Source of the DNA: Pseudomonas sp. GM74
Lineage (GTDB): Bacteria > Pseudomonadota > Gammaproteobacteria > Pseudomonadales > Pseudomonadaceae
Length of the DNA stretch: 64,000 bases
Assembly: GCF_000282455.1 (NCBI RefSeq)
Contig: NZ_AKJG01000096.1
Span: 1-64,000, forward strand
Direction of reading: 5' to 3'
The translations under genes and the position numbers were made by a program. Of the stretch, positions 24,425 through 33,000 are shown piece after piece; within the stretch, counting starts at the first letter, position 1; every line of letters begins with the position of its first letter. Below the pieces are notes generated by a model. The model saw only the letters and a list, made by a program, of their open reading frames with translations, did no database searches and was not told the DNA's origin.

Positions 24425-26788
24425 ATGTCCGACATGAACAATTCTGGGGCTGCCGCCGGCAGCAAATGGTTGCTGGCGGGGTTGGGTGTGCTGATTGCAC
24501 TGATCGGACTCGGCCTGGCGGGTGGCGGCGGCTATCTGCTTGCGCTGGGTGGCAGCTGGTATTTCCTGCTGATGGGCCTGGCGATGCTGGTGTCCGGCCT
24601 GTTGATTGCCCGCCGTAAGCCGCTCGGCGCCTGGCTGTATGGTGTGGCGCTGGTCCTCACCGCGATCTGGGCGGTATGGGATGCCGGTCTTGAATACTGG
24701 CCGCTGGTCTCGCGGGTACTGACGTTCGCCGTGATCGGGCTGGTCGTCGCGCTGATCTATCCGACCCTGGTCCGCGCTTCGGGCGCGACCGGCGGACGTG
24801 GCGCCTACGGTCTGGCTGGCATTCTGGGTGTGGGCGTCGTTGCGACGATGGCCTACATGTTCGTGCCGACCCACGTGGTCAAAAACACCACTGTACCTGC
24901 GGTAACGCCGGTCACTCCGGGCACCGAACAGAAAGACTGGGCCCACTGGGGCAACACCACCGCCGGCAACCGCTTTGCCGCGCTGGACCAGATCACCAAG
25001 GGCAACATCGACAAGCTGCAGGTCGCCTGGACCTTCCGCACCGGCGACATTCCGCAAAGCACCGGTGCCGGCGCCGAAGATCAGAACACCCCGCTACAGA
25101 TTGGTGACACGGTCTACACCTGCACCGCCTACGGCAAAGTCTTCGCCCTGGATGCCGACACCGGCGCTCAGCGCTGGAAGTTTGACCCGCAAGGCACCGC
25201 GCCCAACTGGCAGCGCTGCCGTGGCCTGGGCTATTCCGAAACCCCGGCTTCTTCGGACAATCAGCCAACCGCCTGTACGAAACGTCTGTTTCTGCCGACC
25301 GGCGATGCCCGTCTGATTGCCCTCAATGCCGACACCGGCAAGCCCTGCGAAGAATTCGGTAACGAGGGCACCGTTGACCTGACCACCGACATGGGCGAAG
25401 TGAAGCCCGGTTACTACCAGCAAACCTCGACCCCATTGGTCGCAGGGGACGTGGTGATCGTCGGCGGCCGCGTGGCCGATAACTACTCCACCGGCGAACC
25501 GCCGGGCGTGGTGCGTGCCTACGACGTGCGCAGCGGTGAACTGGTGTGGGCGTGGGATCCGGGCAACCCGAACACGACCAAACGCCCACCGGCCGGTGAG
25601 ACCTATACCCGTGGTACGCCGAACGTGTGGTCGGCCATGTCCTACGATGCCAAGCTCGGTCTGGTTTACTTGCCAACCGGCAACGCCACCCCGGACTTCT
25701 TCGGCGGGCAACGCACCGAGTTCGACGACAAGTGGAGCTCGTCCATCGTCGCCATCGATGTGAAGACCGGCCAGGTGCGCTGGCATTTCCAGACCACCCA
25801 CCACGACCTGTGGGACTTCGACCTGCCGGCACAACCGCTGCTGTACGACGTGCCGGACGACAAGGGCGGCACCCAGCCAGCCCTGGCGCAAGTCACCAAG
25901 CAGGGTGAGATCTTCCTGCTCAACCGCGAAACCGGCGTGCCGATTGCCCGGGTCGAAGAGCGCCCGGTGCCGCAAGGCAAGGTTCCTGGCGAACGCTACT
26001 CGCCAACCCAGCCGTTCTCGGTGGACATGCCGTCAATCGGCAACAAGACCCTTACCGAGTCCGACATGTGGGGCGCCACGCCGTTTGATCAGTTGATGTG
26101 CCGCATCCAGTTCAAAGGCATGCGCCACGAAGGCGTCTACACCCCGCCGGGCATGGATCGCGCCCTGCAGTTCCCCGGCTCGTTGGGTGGTATGAACTGG
26201 GGCAGTGTCTCGGCCGATCCGAACACCAACTACATGTTCGTCAACGACATGCGCCTGGGCCTGGCCAACTACATGATCCCGCGCGACAAGATCAAAGCCG
26301 GGGCCAGCGGCATCGAAATGGGCGTGGTACCGCAGGAGGGCACGCCATTCGGCGCCATGCGCGAACGCTTCCTCTCGGCGGTTGGCATCCCGTGCCAGAA
26401 ACCACCGTTCGGCACCATGTCCGCCATCGACCTCAAGACCCACAAACTGATGTGGCAAGTTCCGGTCGGCACCGTACAAGACACCGGCCCGCTGGGCATC
26501 CGCATGCACCTGCCGATCCCGATCGGCATGCCGACCCTAGGGGCATCGCTGGCCACCCAGTCGGGCCTGCTGTTCTTCGCCGGCACCCAGGACTTCTACC
26601 TGCGCGCCTTCGATACCGGCAACGGCAACGAAATCTGGAAGTCGCGCTTGCCGGTAGGCAGCCAGTCCGGGCCGATGACCTACGTTTCACCGAAAACCGG
26701 CAGGCAGTACATCCTGCTGACGGTGGGCGGCGCGCGTCAGTCGACGGATCGCGGGGATTATGTGATTGCCTACGCTTTGCCCAAGTAA
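24425..26788 (+). CDS. Membrane-bound PQQ-dependent dehydrogenase, glucose/quinate family
   Basis: The protein (787 residues from ATG 24425) has about five membrane helices in the first ~150 residues, then a large periplasmic beta-propeller with repeated tryptophan-docking motifs. WAHWGNTTAGNRF begins the propeller and HHDLWDFDLPAQP near residue 460 carries a conserved active-site Asp. It should oxidise a sugar or polyol in the periplasm with PQQ and pass electrons to ubiquinone. Glucose dehydrogenase (Gcd) is the first guess, but quinate/shikimate dehydrogenase shares this layout and the sequence differs from the Pseudomonas Gcd I recall, so no symbol is given. In-frame starts at 24407 (TTG), 24416 and 24434 are also possible; none has a strong ribosome site. 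Confidence 0.9.
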   Translation: MSDMNNSGAAAGSKWLLAGLGVLIALIGLGLAGGGGYLLALGGSWYFLLMGLAMLVSGLLIARRKPLGAWLYGVALVLTAIWAVWDAGLEYWPLVSRVLTFAVIGLVVALIYPTLVRASGATGGRGAYGLAGILGVGVVATMAYMFVPTHVVKNTTVPAVTPVTPGTEQKDWAHWGNTTAGNRFAALDQITKGNIDKLQVAWTFRTGDIPQSTGAGAEDQNTPLQIGDTVYTCTAYGKVFALDADTGAQRWKFDPQGTAPNWQRCRGLGYSETPASSDNQPTACTKRLFLPTGDARLIALNADTGKPCEEFGNEGTVDLTTDMGEVKPGYYQQTSTPLVAGDVVIVGGRVADNYSTGEPPGVVRAYDVRSGELVWAWDPGNPNTTKRPPAGETYTRGTPNVWSAMSYDAKLGLVYLPTGNATPDFFGGQRTEFDDKWSSSIVAIDVKTGQVRWHFQTTHHDLWDFDLPAQPLLYDVPDDKGGTQPALAQVTKQGEIFLLNRETGVPIARVEERPVPQGKVPGERYSPTQPFSVDMPSIGNKTLTESDMWGATPFDQLMCRIQFKGMRHEGVYTPPGMDRALQFPGSLGGMNWGSVSADPNTNYMFVNDMRLGLANYMIPRDKIKAGASGIEMGVVPQEGTPFGAMRERFLSAVGIPCQKPPFGTMSAIDLKTHKLMWQVPVGTVQDTGPLGIRMHLPIPIGMPTLGASLATQSGLLFFAGTQDFYLRAFDTGNGNEIWKSRLPVGSQSGPMTYVSPKTGRQYILLTVGGARQSTDRGDYVIAYALPK

Positions 26789-26807
26789 GGGCTGAAGCTT
26801 GAGTCAG

Positions 26808-26838
26808 AAAAGCCGCGCCATTGCGCGGCTTTTTCTTG
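26808..26838 (+). terminator. Terminator after the PQQ dehydrogenase
   Basis: AGCCGCGC (26811-26818) pairs with GCGCGGCT (26823-26830) and is followed by TTTTCTT. A nearly identical copy lies at 29938-29965. Confidence 0.93.
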
Positions 26839-26849
26839 CCTGAGAATTA

Positions 26850-27581
26850 TTACTTCCGCAAAGCGTTGTCGATGAGTTCGATCTGAAAGCGATACCGTGC
26901 ATTCACATGTTTGAGAAGCATGGCACCGATTGAGATTCCGAGGACAAGTGCTATCACCATTAGCAAAATGGAGTCGCCTAGGTTTTCAGTCACAGGCCCA
27001 GCCATCAAGGTCTGACTTAACCATGGAAAGCCACCAAATTCCTTGGCGCAAACGTAGGCGCTACCTAGCAGGGCCAGCCCTGCGGCTTTTTCTCCAAAAA
27101 AATAGGCGACGCGGGCTTCTGCTCGATTAACTCTCAGTTCGAGCCAGTATTTTGCATTTGCCAAGGCATTTTCATGGTGGTTTTTTAGTACTTCGACGAA
27201 GGTGTTTTCATGCGTGATGTCGGCCAGCATGTTTCTCAAACTGATGGTTTTCCATCGGACTAGAGTCCATGCCGACGCAAAGATTGGAGCCAACAGGGAG
27301 GCGAATGTAGATAGAGTGGAAAACATTATTAGAGCGAGCGCGATGTTTTTCATCATATCGGGTAACGGTGATTGGGACGTGTGCCAGTAGGCCAGCAACG
27401 CTGCAATCCCCATCCCGACTGCACCAGCTAATAGAGCCCGATTGGCGAAGCGTGCCGCTTGGATCTCTAATCCTGTGCGCCGAGAAGCTGCCTTTCGAGG
27501 TTCGCATTGACTTAAGTATTCAAGAACCTTGAAGGTTTCTTCGAGAGAGTTCTTCAGAAAATCCTTTTCCATGCTGTTCAT
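26850..27581 (-). CDS. Four-helix membrane protein of unknown function
   Basis: This 243-residue protein is not recognised. It starts at ATG 27581 with AAGGAG seven bases upstream; the frame is open further to 27797 but that part covers the neighbour's coding region. Hydrophobic segments are at about residues 48-66, 78-105, 165-179 and 204-224, with a soluble stretch of about 60 residues (105-165) rich in Lys, Arg, His and Asn between the second and third. Codon use is more A/T-rich than in the flanking housekeeping genes, which suggests later acquisition. It is divergent from the M41-like protease gene with only 72 bases between the two starts, so the pair probably shares a control region. 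Confidence 0.8.
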   Translation of the reverse strand: MNSMEKDFLKNSLEETFKVLEYLSQCEPRKAASRRTGLEIQAARFANRALLAGAVGMGIAALLAYWHTSQSPLPDMMKNIALALIMFSTLSTFASLLAPIFASAWTLVRWKTISLRNMLADITHENTFVEVLKNHHENALANAKYWLELRVNRAEARVAYFFGEKAAGLALLGSAYVCAKEFGGFPWLSQTLMAGPVTENLGDSILLMVIALVLGISIGAMLLKHVNARYRFQIELIDNALRK

Positions 27582-27653
27582 TTGATGCTCCTTTTTTGAA
27601 ATTGATGAGTTTTCGCAAGAAAAATACAGCACAAGCGACGCGAGGTGATGCAG

Positions 27654-28286
27654 ATGACGAACAAAATGCCGCCTGCTGTACGGGATCACGCATGGCAGAT
27701 CGCACATCACGAAATGGGGCACTACGTAGTGGCCCGCGCCTTGGGCTTTGCCACGGGTGGGGTAACCCTGACAGTGACCATGGACTTGAGGCATCAAGGA
27801 GGGGCATCCATCAATCTGGCGCGGTCAATTTCCTCAATGGAAACCATGAAGGAATATCTGGAAGCCAGGATGATGGTGCTCCTGGCTGGCGCCATGGCGC
27901 AGACACTGCCTTCAAAACCTTCCGCCACCAAACGCGTCGATAAGCTCAAAGCCACCACCATCCTCAAAGGCGAGCAAGGGGCGGAACAGGATTACGCAAA
28001 AATCAGGGAGCTTCAGCATCTGCTGCGCAACATCGTTTACCCCGATACCGATCCAGCGTTGAGTGAGCTAATAACGGCGGAGCTTAAGGCGATGACGGAT
28101 CGGGTGTGGGGTCGGACGCAAAAAATCATCGAGGATCAGGCCGAGACGATTGCCGAATTGGCTGCGGCGCTGGTGGACGGAATGGTCATCGTGGAGCAAT
28201 GGGGGCGGGCGGCGGATACGTATGAGGTGGTGTTCACCGGGCCGATGCTGGAACGGCTGCGGGCCGTGCAGGCCATACCTTCGTGA
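27654..28286 (+). CDS. FtsH-peptidase-like (M41) zinc metalloprotease domain protein
   Basis: The 210-residue protein carries HEMGH at residues 19-23 in the context AHHEMGHYVVARALGF, which resembles the HEAGHA zinc helix of FtsH-type (M41) peptidases. About 90 residues later, GAEQDYAKIRELQ recalls the FtsH segment whose Asp is the third zinc ligand (here Asp113). There is no AAA+ ATPase domain and no membrane helix, so this is a free-standing peptidase-like domain. GAGG at 27642-27645 is eight bases from the ATG at 27654, which is preferred over GTG 27645 and ATG 27648. It is divergent from a membrane protein gene. The target is unknown. The family call is by motif only. Confidence 0.75.
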   Translation: MTNKMPPAVRDHAWQIAHHEMGHYVVARALGFATGGVTLTVTMDLRHQGGASINLARSISSMETMKEYLEARMMVLLAGAMAQTLPSKPSATKRVDKLKATTILKGEQGAEQDYAKIRELQHLLRNIVYPDTDPALSELITAELKAMTDRVWGRTQKIIEDQAETIAELAAALVDGMVIVEQWGRAADTYEVVFTGPMLERLRAVQAIPS

Positions 28287-28300
28287 TGTGATTGGACTGA

Positions 28301-28365
28301 AGAGCCTGGCCCTATCAGTCCCAAAGAAGGAACGCTCGGTCCCTTTTTGGGAATTCTCAGGCTCT
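28301..28365. terminator. Nested hairpin between convergent genes
   Basis: The outer arms AGAGCCTG (28301-28308) and CAGGCTCT (28358-28365) are perfect. An inner stem runs from CCCAAAGAAGGA (28320-28331) to TCCCTTTTTGGG (28340-28351) with one mismatch and one G-T pair. It lies between the stops of the M41-like gene and the DUF3077 gene and can serve both strands. Confidence 0.7.
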
Positions 28366-28372
28366 GTTTATT

Positions 28373-28672
28373 CTATTGATCTGCTTGCGCTCTCGTTTGA
28401 GCAGGTCTGCGCGTCAGCACCTTCACCACATCATCAATCAGCGCTTTGCTCATCGTCGTCAGGTAATGCGCGGCCCAGGCGTGGCGGTCGGAGTCTTGGG
28501 CGTAGGCGGCATCGACGGTCAGGGACTTGGCGAGGTAGAGCAGGTCGGAGGCTTGGGCCAGGGCGTCGGCGATGGGGACGTTGCGACAGACGTGGAACAG
28601 TGGTTGGTCCGAGAGAAACAGGAAGGGCGTGAAGCCAACGGTTTTCAGTTCTGAGGGTGCGGATGTGCTCAT
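28373..28672 (-). CDS. DUF3077 family small protein
   Basis: The 99-residue protein resembles the DUF3077 proteins that occur in many copies in Pseudomonas genomes: a variable N-terminus (ELKTVGFTPFLFLSDQPLFHV) followed by a helical part (DALAQASDLLYLAKSLT, then HAWAAHYLTTMSKALIDDVV). The function of the family is not known. It has no signal peptide or membrane helix. ATG at 28672 has AGGGG seven bases upstream; an in-frame TTG at 28678 is less likely. The 5' side holds a palindrome-rich stretch (28728-28802) that would form a structured leader. Confidence 0.8.
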   Translation of the reverse strand: MSTSAPSELKTVGFTPFLFLSDQPLFHVCRNVPIADALAQASDLLYLAKSLTVDAAYAQDSDRHAWAAHYLTTMSKALIDDVVKVLTRRPAQTRAQADQ

Positions 28673-29229
28673 GTTCAAACCCCTAATTTTTTAAGGAGCT
28701 GTCACATTCGTTTCCAAGCGAATGGGTGGCAGCTGTGCGCAGGTTGGAAAACCGGGAAACTAGGAAACCGGCACGCCCAGGGACGTCCCACGCACAGCCG
28801 CCATAACTCTAAATTGAGGTGGGCAATCTGTTGCGTCTAATTTCGTCGGGTTTCCAAGCCCGATCGCTGAATGCTCAGCGACGTCCGGAGACTATCCCGT
28901 CAAAGAAAAGCGCAACAAGGCGGCAATGTGCCCAAAAGCAAGATTCGGAGTTTGCCTACAAGGTCCTAAGGCGTCATCCGATATTTCGACACCCTCAGTA
29001 AACGAAGACTGGCGCGACGAGCGATTTTCCAGGCCAGTGCATCCTTTGAGTCGTCGAGCCAAACGCCTGGTTCCCGCGTTGTCATGAGGGCACTGAAGCA
29101 ATAGGTGAAACGGCAACCCCCCGCCAGTAACCGTCGTTAACAATTGACAGGGGAATCAGGGTGGTTGGGCACCTCTGAAGCTCATACATTTATTCCTTTG
29201 AGGTTATATTCCTTTGGTGGCATATTTGT
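28673..29229. other. 557-base gap without a convincing gene; structured leader at its left end
   Basis: No convincing frame was found. At 28728-28802 there are inverted repeats: GGCAGCTGTGCG (28728-28739) with CGCACAGCCGCC (28791-28802, one mismatch), an inner CCGG/CCGG pair (28752-28755, 28768-28771) and the perfect palindrome GGGACGTCCC (28780-28789). On the minus strand these lie in the 5' region of the DUF3077 gene. A further small hairpin ATTCG-N8-CGAAT is at 28705-28722. The rest, 28810-29190, shows nothing I can name; the toxin operator repeats begin at 29191. Confidence 0.65.
29191..29216 (+). promoter_or_regulatory. Direct repeats before the toxin-antitoxin pair
   Basis: TATTCCTTTG occurs twice (29191-29200 and 29207-29216), 16 bases apart, directly before the toxin start at 29230. 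Spacing and place suit binding of the antitoxin or toxin-antitoxin complex for autoregulation. A TTATAT between the copies may be the -10 box. Confidence 0.5.
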
Positions 29230-29595
29230 ATGAAATGGGACGTCGAATACACGGATGAATTTGAGGCCTGGTGGGATCACCTGAACGAGGCCGAACAGGA
29301 CTCGGTTCAGGCCACGGTGATGTTGCTGGGCGAGGATGGCCCACACTTGGGTTTTCCACATACCAGTGATATCAAGGGTTCACGACATGGCAACCTGCGT
29401 GAGTTAAGGGTGCAGCATGCTGGCAGGCCGTACCCTGTGCTGTACGCATTTGATCCACGGCGCAGCGCGATTCTGCTGATTGGCGGTGATAAAACCGGCC
29501 AGGAGCGTTGGTATGCGGAACACGTGCCACTGGCCGAGCGTCTCTACGACGAGCACTTGGAAACATTGATGAAAGAGGGCTATGACAATGGCTAA
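29230..29595 (+). CDS. RelE/HigB-like toxin (phage Gp49-like)
   Basis: This 121-residue protein resembles HigB/Gp49-type toxins, mRNA interferases of the RelE fold. Recognisable features are the N-terminal YTDEFEAWWDHL, the central GNLRELRVQHAGRPYPVLYAF with basic residues, and the aromatic RSAILLIGGDKTGQERWYAEHVPLA segment. Toxins of this group cut mRNA at the ribosome when free. It starts with ATG after GGTGG at a spacing of about nine bases, and its end overlaps the antitoxin start by 8 bases. The toxin-first order is typical of HigBA. Enzymatic activity is inferred from the family. Confidence 0.87.
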   Translation: MKWDVEYTDEFEAWWDHLNEAEQDSVQATVMLLGEDGPHLGFPHTSDIKGSRHGNLRELRVQHAGRPYPVLYAFDPRRSAILLIGGDKTGQERWYAEHVPLAERLYDEHLETLMKEGYDNG

Positions 29596-29893
29596 AAAAT
29601 TTGCTGATTTGGTGGCTCGTCGCTCTCCAGAGTCTCAAGCGCGTGTCGAGGCCTTGCATCAGAAGCTACGAGCTCAAATGCCGTTGCACGAGTTGCGCCA
29701 GGCGCAAGCGTTGAGTCAGGACACACTGGCCAGGACGCTGCATGTCAACCAGGCGGCGATCTCCAAGATGGAGCGGCGAACGGACATGTACATCAGTACT
29801 TTGCGCAACTATATCCGCGCCATGGGTGGCGAACTGGAAATCATCGCCACTTTCCCCGAGGGCCAGGTAAAGATCGAGAATTTTGCCAACTGA
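29588..29893 (+). CDS. XRE-family antitoxin (HigA-like)
   Basis: The 101-residue protein has a helix-turn-helix of the Cro/XRE type (LRQAQALSQDTLARTLHVNQAAISKMERR, about residues 37-65) preceded by a helical N-terminus (ADLVARRSPESQARV) and a short C-terminal beta part. It should bind the toxin and repress the operon through the repeats at 29191-29216. An ATG at 29582 is in frame, but AGAGGG just upstream is better spaced for 29588. It overlaps the toxin gene by 8 bases. A terminator follows about 45 bases after the stop. Confidence 0.88.
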   Translation: MAKKFADLVARRSPESQARVEALHQKLRAQMPLHELRQAQALSQDTLARTLHVNQAAISKMERRTDMYISTLRNYIRAMGGELEIIATFPEGQVKIENFAN

Positions 29894-29937
29894 ACGATTA
29901 AAAAATGGCTCTACTGTTTCGGTCTATCCAGACACGC

Positions 29938-29965
29938 AAAAGCCGCGCATTGCGCGGCTTTCTTG
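29938..29965. terminator. Terminator after the antitoxin gene
   Basis: AGCCGCGC (29941-29948) and GCGCGGCT (29952-29959) with a 3-base loop, then TTCTTG. The stem is nearly the same as the one at 26808-26838. It also lies just behind the 3' end of the tRNA gene on the other strand. Confidence 0.88.
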
Positions 29966-29967
29966 TT

Positions 29968-30044
29968 TGGTGGGCCCACACGGACTTGAACCGTGGACCA
30001 AAGGATTATGAGTCCTCTGCTCTAACCAACTGAGCTATAGGCCC
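29968..30044 (-). tRNA. tRNA with CAU anticodon, probably tRNA-Ile2 (lysidine type)
   Basis: The 77-nt gene includes the encoded CCA. The acceptor arms are GGGCCTA and TGGGCCC, the D arm is GCTCAGTTGGTTAGAGC, the anticodon loop is CTCATAA (anticodon CAT) and the T arm contains GGTTCAAGTCC. The body (GAGCAG, GGACTCATAATCC, TTGGTC, GGTTCAAGTCC) looks more like E. coli ileX, whose C34 is changed to lysidine by TilS to read AUA, than like the elongator tRNA-Met. Automatic tools often call such genes tRNA-Met. It lies between the accessory segment and rmcA. Confidence 0.93.
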
Positions 30045-30059
30045 TCAGTAGGCCGCGGA

Positions 30060-33000
30060 TTATAACGACGGTTTCGCTGCTGTGCCATCCGAAAAAGCCA
30101 TTACGGTTGTACGAAGAAACGTCGCGGCGAATTCGTCGGAGGGCAGGGGCAGGCTGACGATGTAGCCCTGGATTTGTTCGCAACCCTCGGCAGCGAGGAA
30201 TTGCTGTTGCGCCAGGGTCTCGACCCCTTCGGCAATCACGGTGAATTGCATGCTGCGCCCGAGCGCGATGATGGCGCGTACGATCGCCGCATCGTGGGGA
30301 TCATCCGGCAGGCCGCGGACGAAGGACTGGTCGATCTTGAGGATGTCCAGCGGCAGGCGCTTGAGGTAACTCAGGGACGAGTAGCCGGTGCCGAAGTCGT
30401 CGATGGCCAGTTGCACGCCCAGTTGTTTGAGTTGATGCAGCACCGCCAGCGCTTCTTCTGCCTGGCTCATGATGAAGTTTTCGGTGATTTCCAGTTGCAG
30501 GAAACCGGGGTTGAGGCCGTTGTCCTTGAGTAACTGTTCGATGCGGCCCACCAGGTTGGGTTGGCGCAGTTGGGCGCCGGCCAGGTTGACCGACAGCGGG
30601 CCGGGACTGTCGTACAGCCGGTGCCATTCGGCCATCTGCCGGCAGGCGGTTTCCAGAACCCAGTCGCCGATTTGCAGGATCATGCCGTTTTCTTCAGCCA
30701 GCGGGATGAAGTGTTCCCGCGGCACGTCGCCAAAGGTCGGATGACGCCAGCGGATCAGGGCTTCGGCACCGACCAGGCTGTAGTCTTCGAGGCTGATTTT
30801 CGGTTGGTAGCACAGGTGCAACTCGTTGCGCTCGATGGCGCGGCGCAGTTCGTGTTCCAGCGCCACGCGTTCGCTGGCCTGGGCTGTGAGGTCGCGGGTG
30901 TAGCTTTCGACACGGTTGCGGCCCTTGGCCTTGGAGCGGTACATCGCGGCGTCGGCGTTCTTGATCAGTGTGGCAACGTCACAGCCATCCTTCGGATAGA
31001 GGCTGGTGCCGATGCTGGCACTGATGAAGAACTCGTGTTCGCCGGCCTGGAACGGCGCGGCGAAACAATTGAGCAGTTTGGTGGCGATGTGGTCGGCATC
31101 GCTGGATTGTTGCAGGCCCGGCAGCAGGATAATGAACTCGTCACCCCCCAGGCGCGCCACGGTGTCGATGTCACGCAGCTGCTCCTTGAGGCGCACGGCA
31201 ATGCCCTTGAGCAACAGGTCGCCGACCGGGTGGCCGAGGCTGTCGTTGATGTGCTTGAAGCGGTCGAGGTCGAGGAACAGCACCGCGCCCTGGCCGCCGT
31301 TTTCCTGCTGGCTGTTAAGCGCCGTCAGCAGGCGGCTTTCGAACAGTGTGCGGTTCGGCAGGCCGGTCAGCGGGTCGTGGTGCGCCTGGTAGTCGAGTTT
31401 GGCCTGGGCGTGCTTGAGGCTGGAAATGTCGGCGAACACCGCGACAAAGTGGGTGATGAACTTCTCGCGGTTGCGCACGGCACTGATGGTCAGCCAGCTG
31501 GGGTACAGCTCGCCATTCTTGCGCCGGTTGGAAATTTCACCTTGCCAGTGGCCTTCGGCGGTCAATTGGTGCCACATGGCGGCGTAGAACGCGCTGTCAT
31601 GCAGGCCCGAGGCGAGCAGGCGTGGCGTGTGGCCCAGGGCTTCGCTTTCACTGTAACCAGTGATTTCGCTGAATGCACGGTTGACCGCGCTGATGTGCTG
31701 TTGGGTATCGGTGATCAGCACGCCTTCGGCGGTGCTTTCGAACACGGTGGCGGCCTGTTGCAGTTTTTCCTGCATCAGATGCCGCTCGGTGATGTCCCGG
31801 GCGATGGTCAACATGCAGTCCTCATCGCCAATCGGCAGCGGACGGCTGGATACTTCACAGAGGCGGATCTGCCCGTCGCTGCGGCGGATATGGCAGCTGA
31901 AGTCACGGACAAAGCCGTCGCGGTGCAGCAGGTCGAGCATTTGCTTGCGTTCATTGAGGTTGACCCAGATCCCCAGGTCCAGCGCCGAACGATCCACCGA
32001 CATGGCGCTGTTGAACCCGGTGATGCGGCTGAAACCCTCGTTGACCTCCAGCAGCAAGCCATCGCTTTGGCGCGACAGCAGCAAACCGTCGGGGGAGGCG
32101 TGGAAGGCCTTGGCGAATTTCTCTTCGGACGTTTGCAGCTGTTGCTGGGTTTCTTTGAGTGGAGTGATGTCCCGCACCACGACCACCAGCGCCGGTGTCA
32201 TGTCGAGGTCGAACGGTTCGGCGGAGATCAGGCCGGTAAACACCTGGCCGTTGCTGCGACGAAAGGGCATTTCCAGGTTGCGGATGCTGCCGGCCTGCAA
32301 ACGTTGCAGCAGGCCCGGCCCGACACCTGGAATCCCCCAGATGTTCAGGTTGGTGGCGGTCTGGCCAATGACGTCCTCGGCCTTGAGGCCGATCTGTTCT
32401 TCGAACGCTTCGTTGACTTCAAGCAGGCAACCGTCGCTCAGGCGGGCGATTACCAGAATGTCCGGGCATTGCTGGAACACGGAAGCGAATTTCTGTTCCG
32501 ACAGGCGCAACGCTTCTTCGGTGCGCTTGGCGTCGGTGATGTCGATCATCAAACCGCGCAACACCGGTTCATGCCCGTGTTCGATCAGGCTGACGATGTC
32601 GCGCACCCAAAGGCAACGGCCGTCGGCGGTGATTACTCGGTAATCAAGGCGGTGGTCGCGCCCTGCCAGCACTTCGTGGTCGCAGAAGGTCTGGGCGCGG
32701 GTCAGGTCGGCGGGGTGAATGATGTTGCGCCAGAAGCCCGGAATCAGCCAGTGGGACAGGGGATAACCGAGAAGGTCTTCGGCGTGGGGCGATACATAGC
32801 TGTAGGTGAAGTCCGTGACTTTTGCTTCCCAGGCGATGGCCGACAGGCTCTCCACCAGGCCACGGTAGTGGTATTCGCTGCTGCGCAGTTCCTGTTCAAG
32901 GTCGACCCGGCGGGCGATTTCCGAGCTCAAGCGGCGGTTGATGCGGATAACCACCGCCAGCACGACAGTCAGCAGCAGCAATCCGGGCAGGCCATACACC

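Noticed and set aside
26850..29965. The accessory segment as a prophage or integrative island
   Set aside because: No integrase, transposase, phage gene or duplicated tRNA end was found in it. Only the hairpin repeats at its borders suggest past recombination.
29968..30044. Annotation of the CAU tRNA as elongator tRNA-Met
   Set aside because: The stems and loop context match the Ile2 (lysidine) type better. The alternative is not fully excluded.
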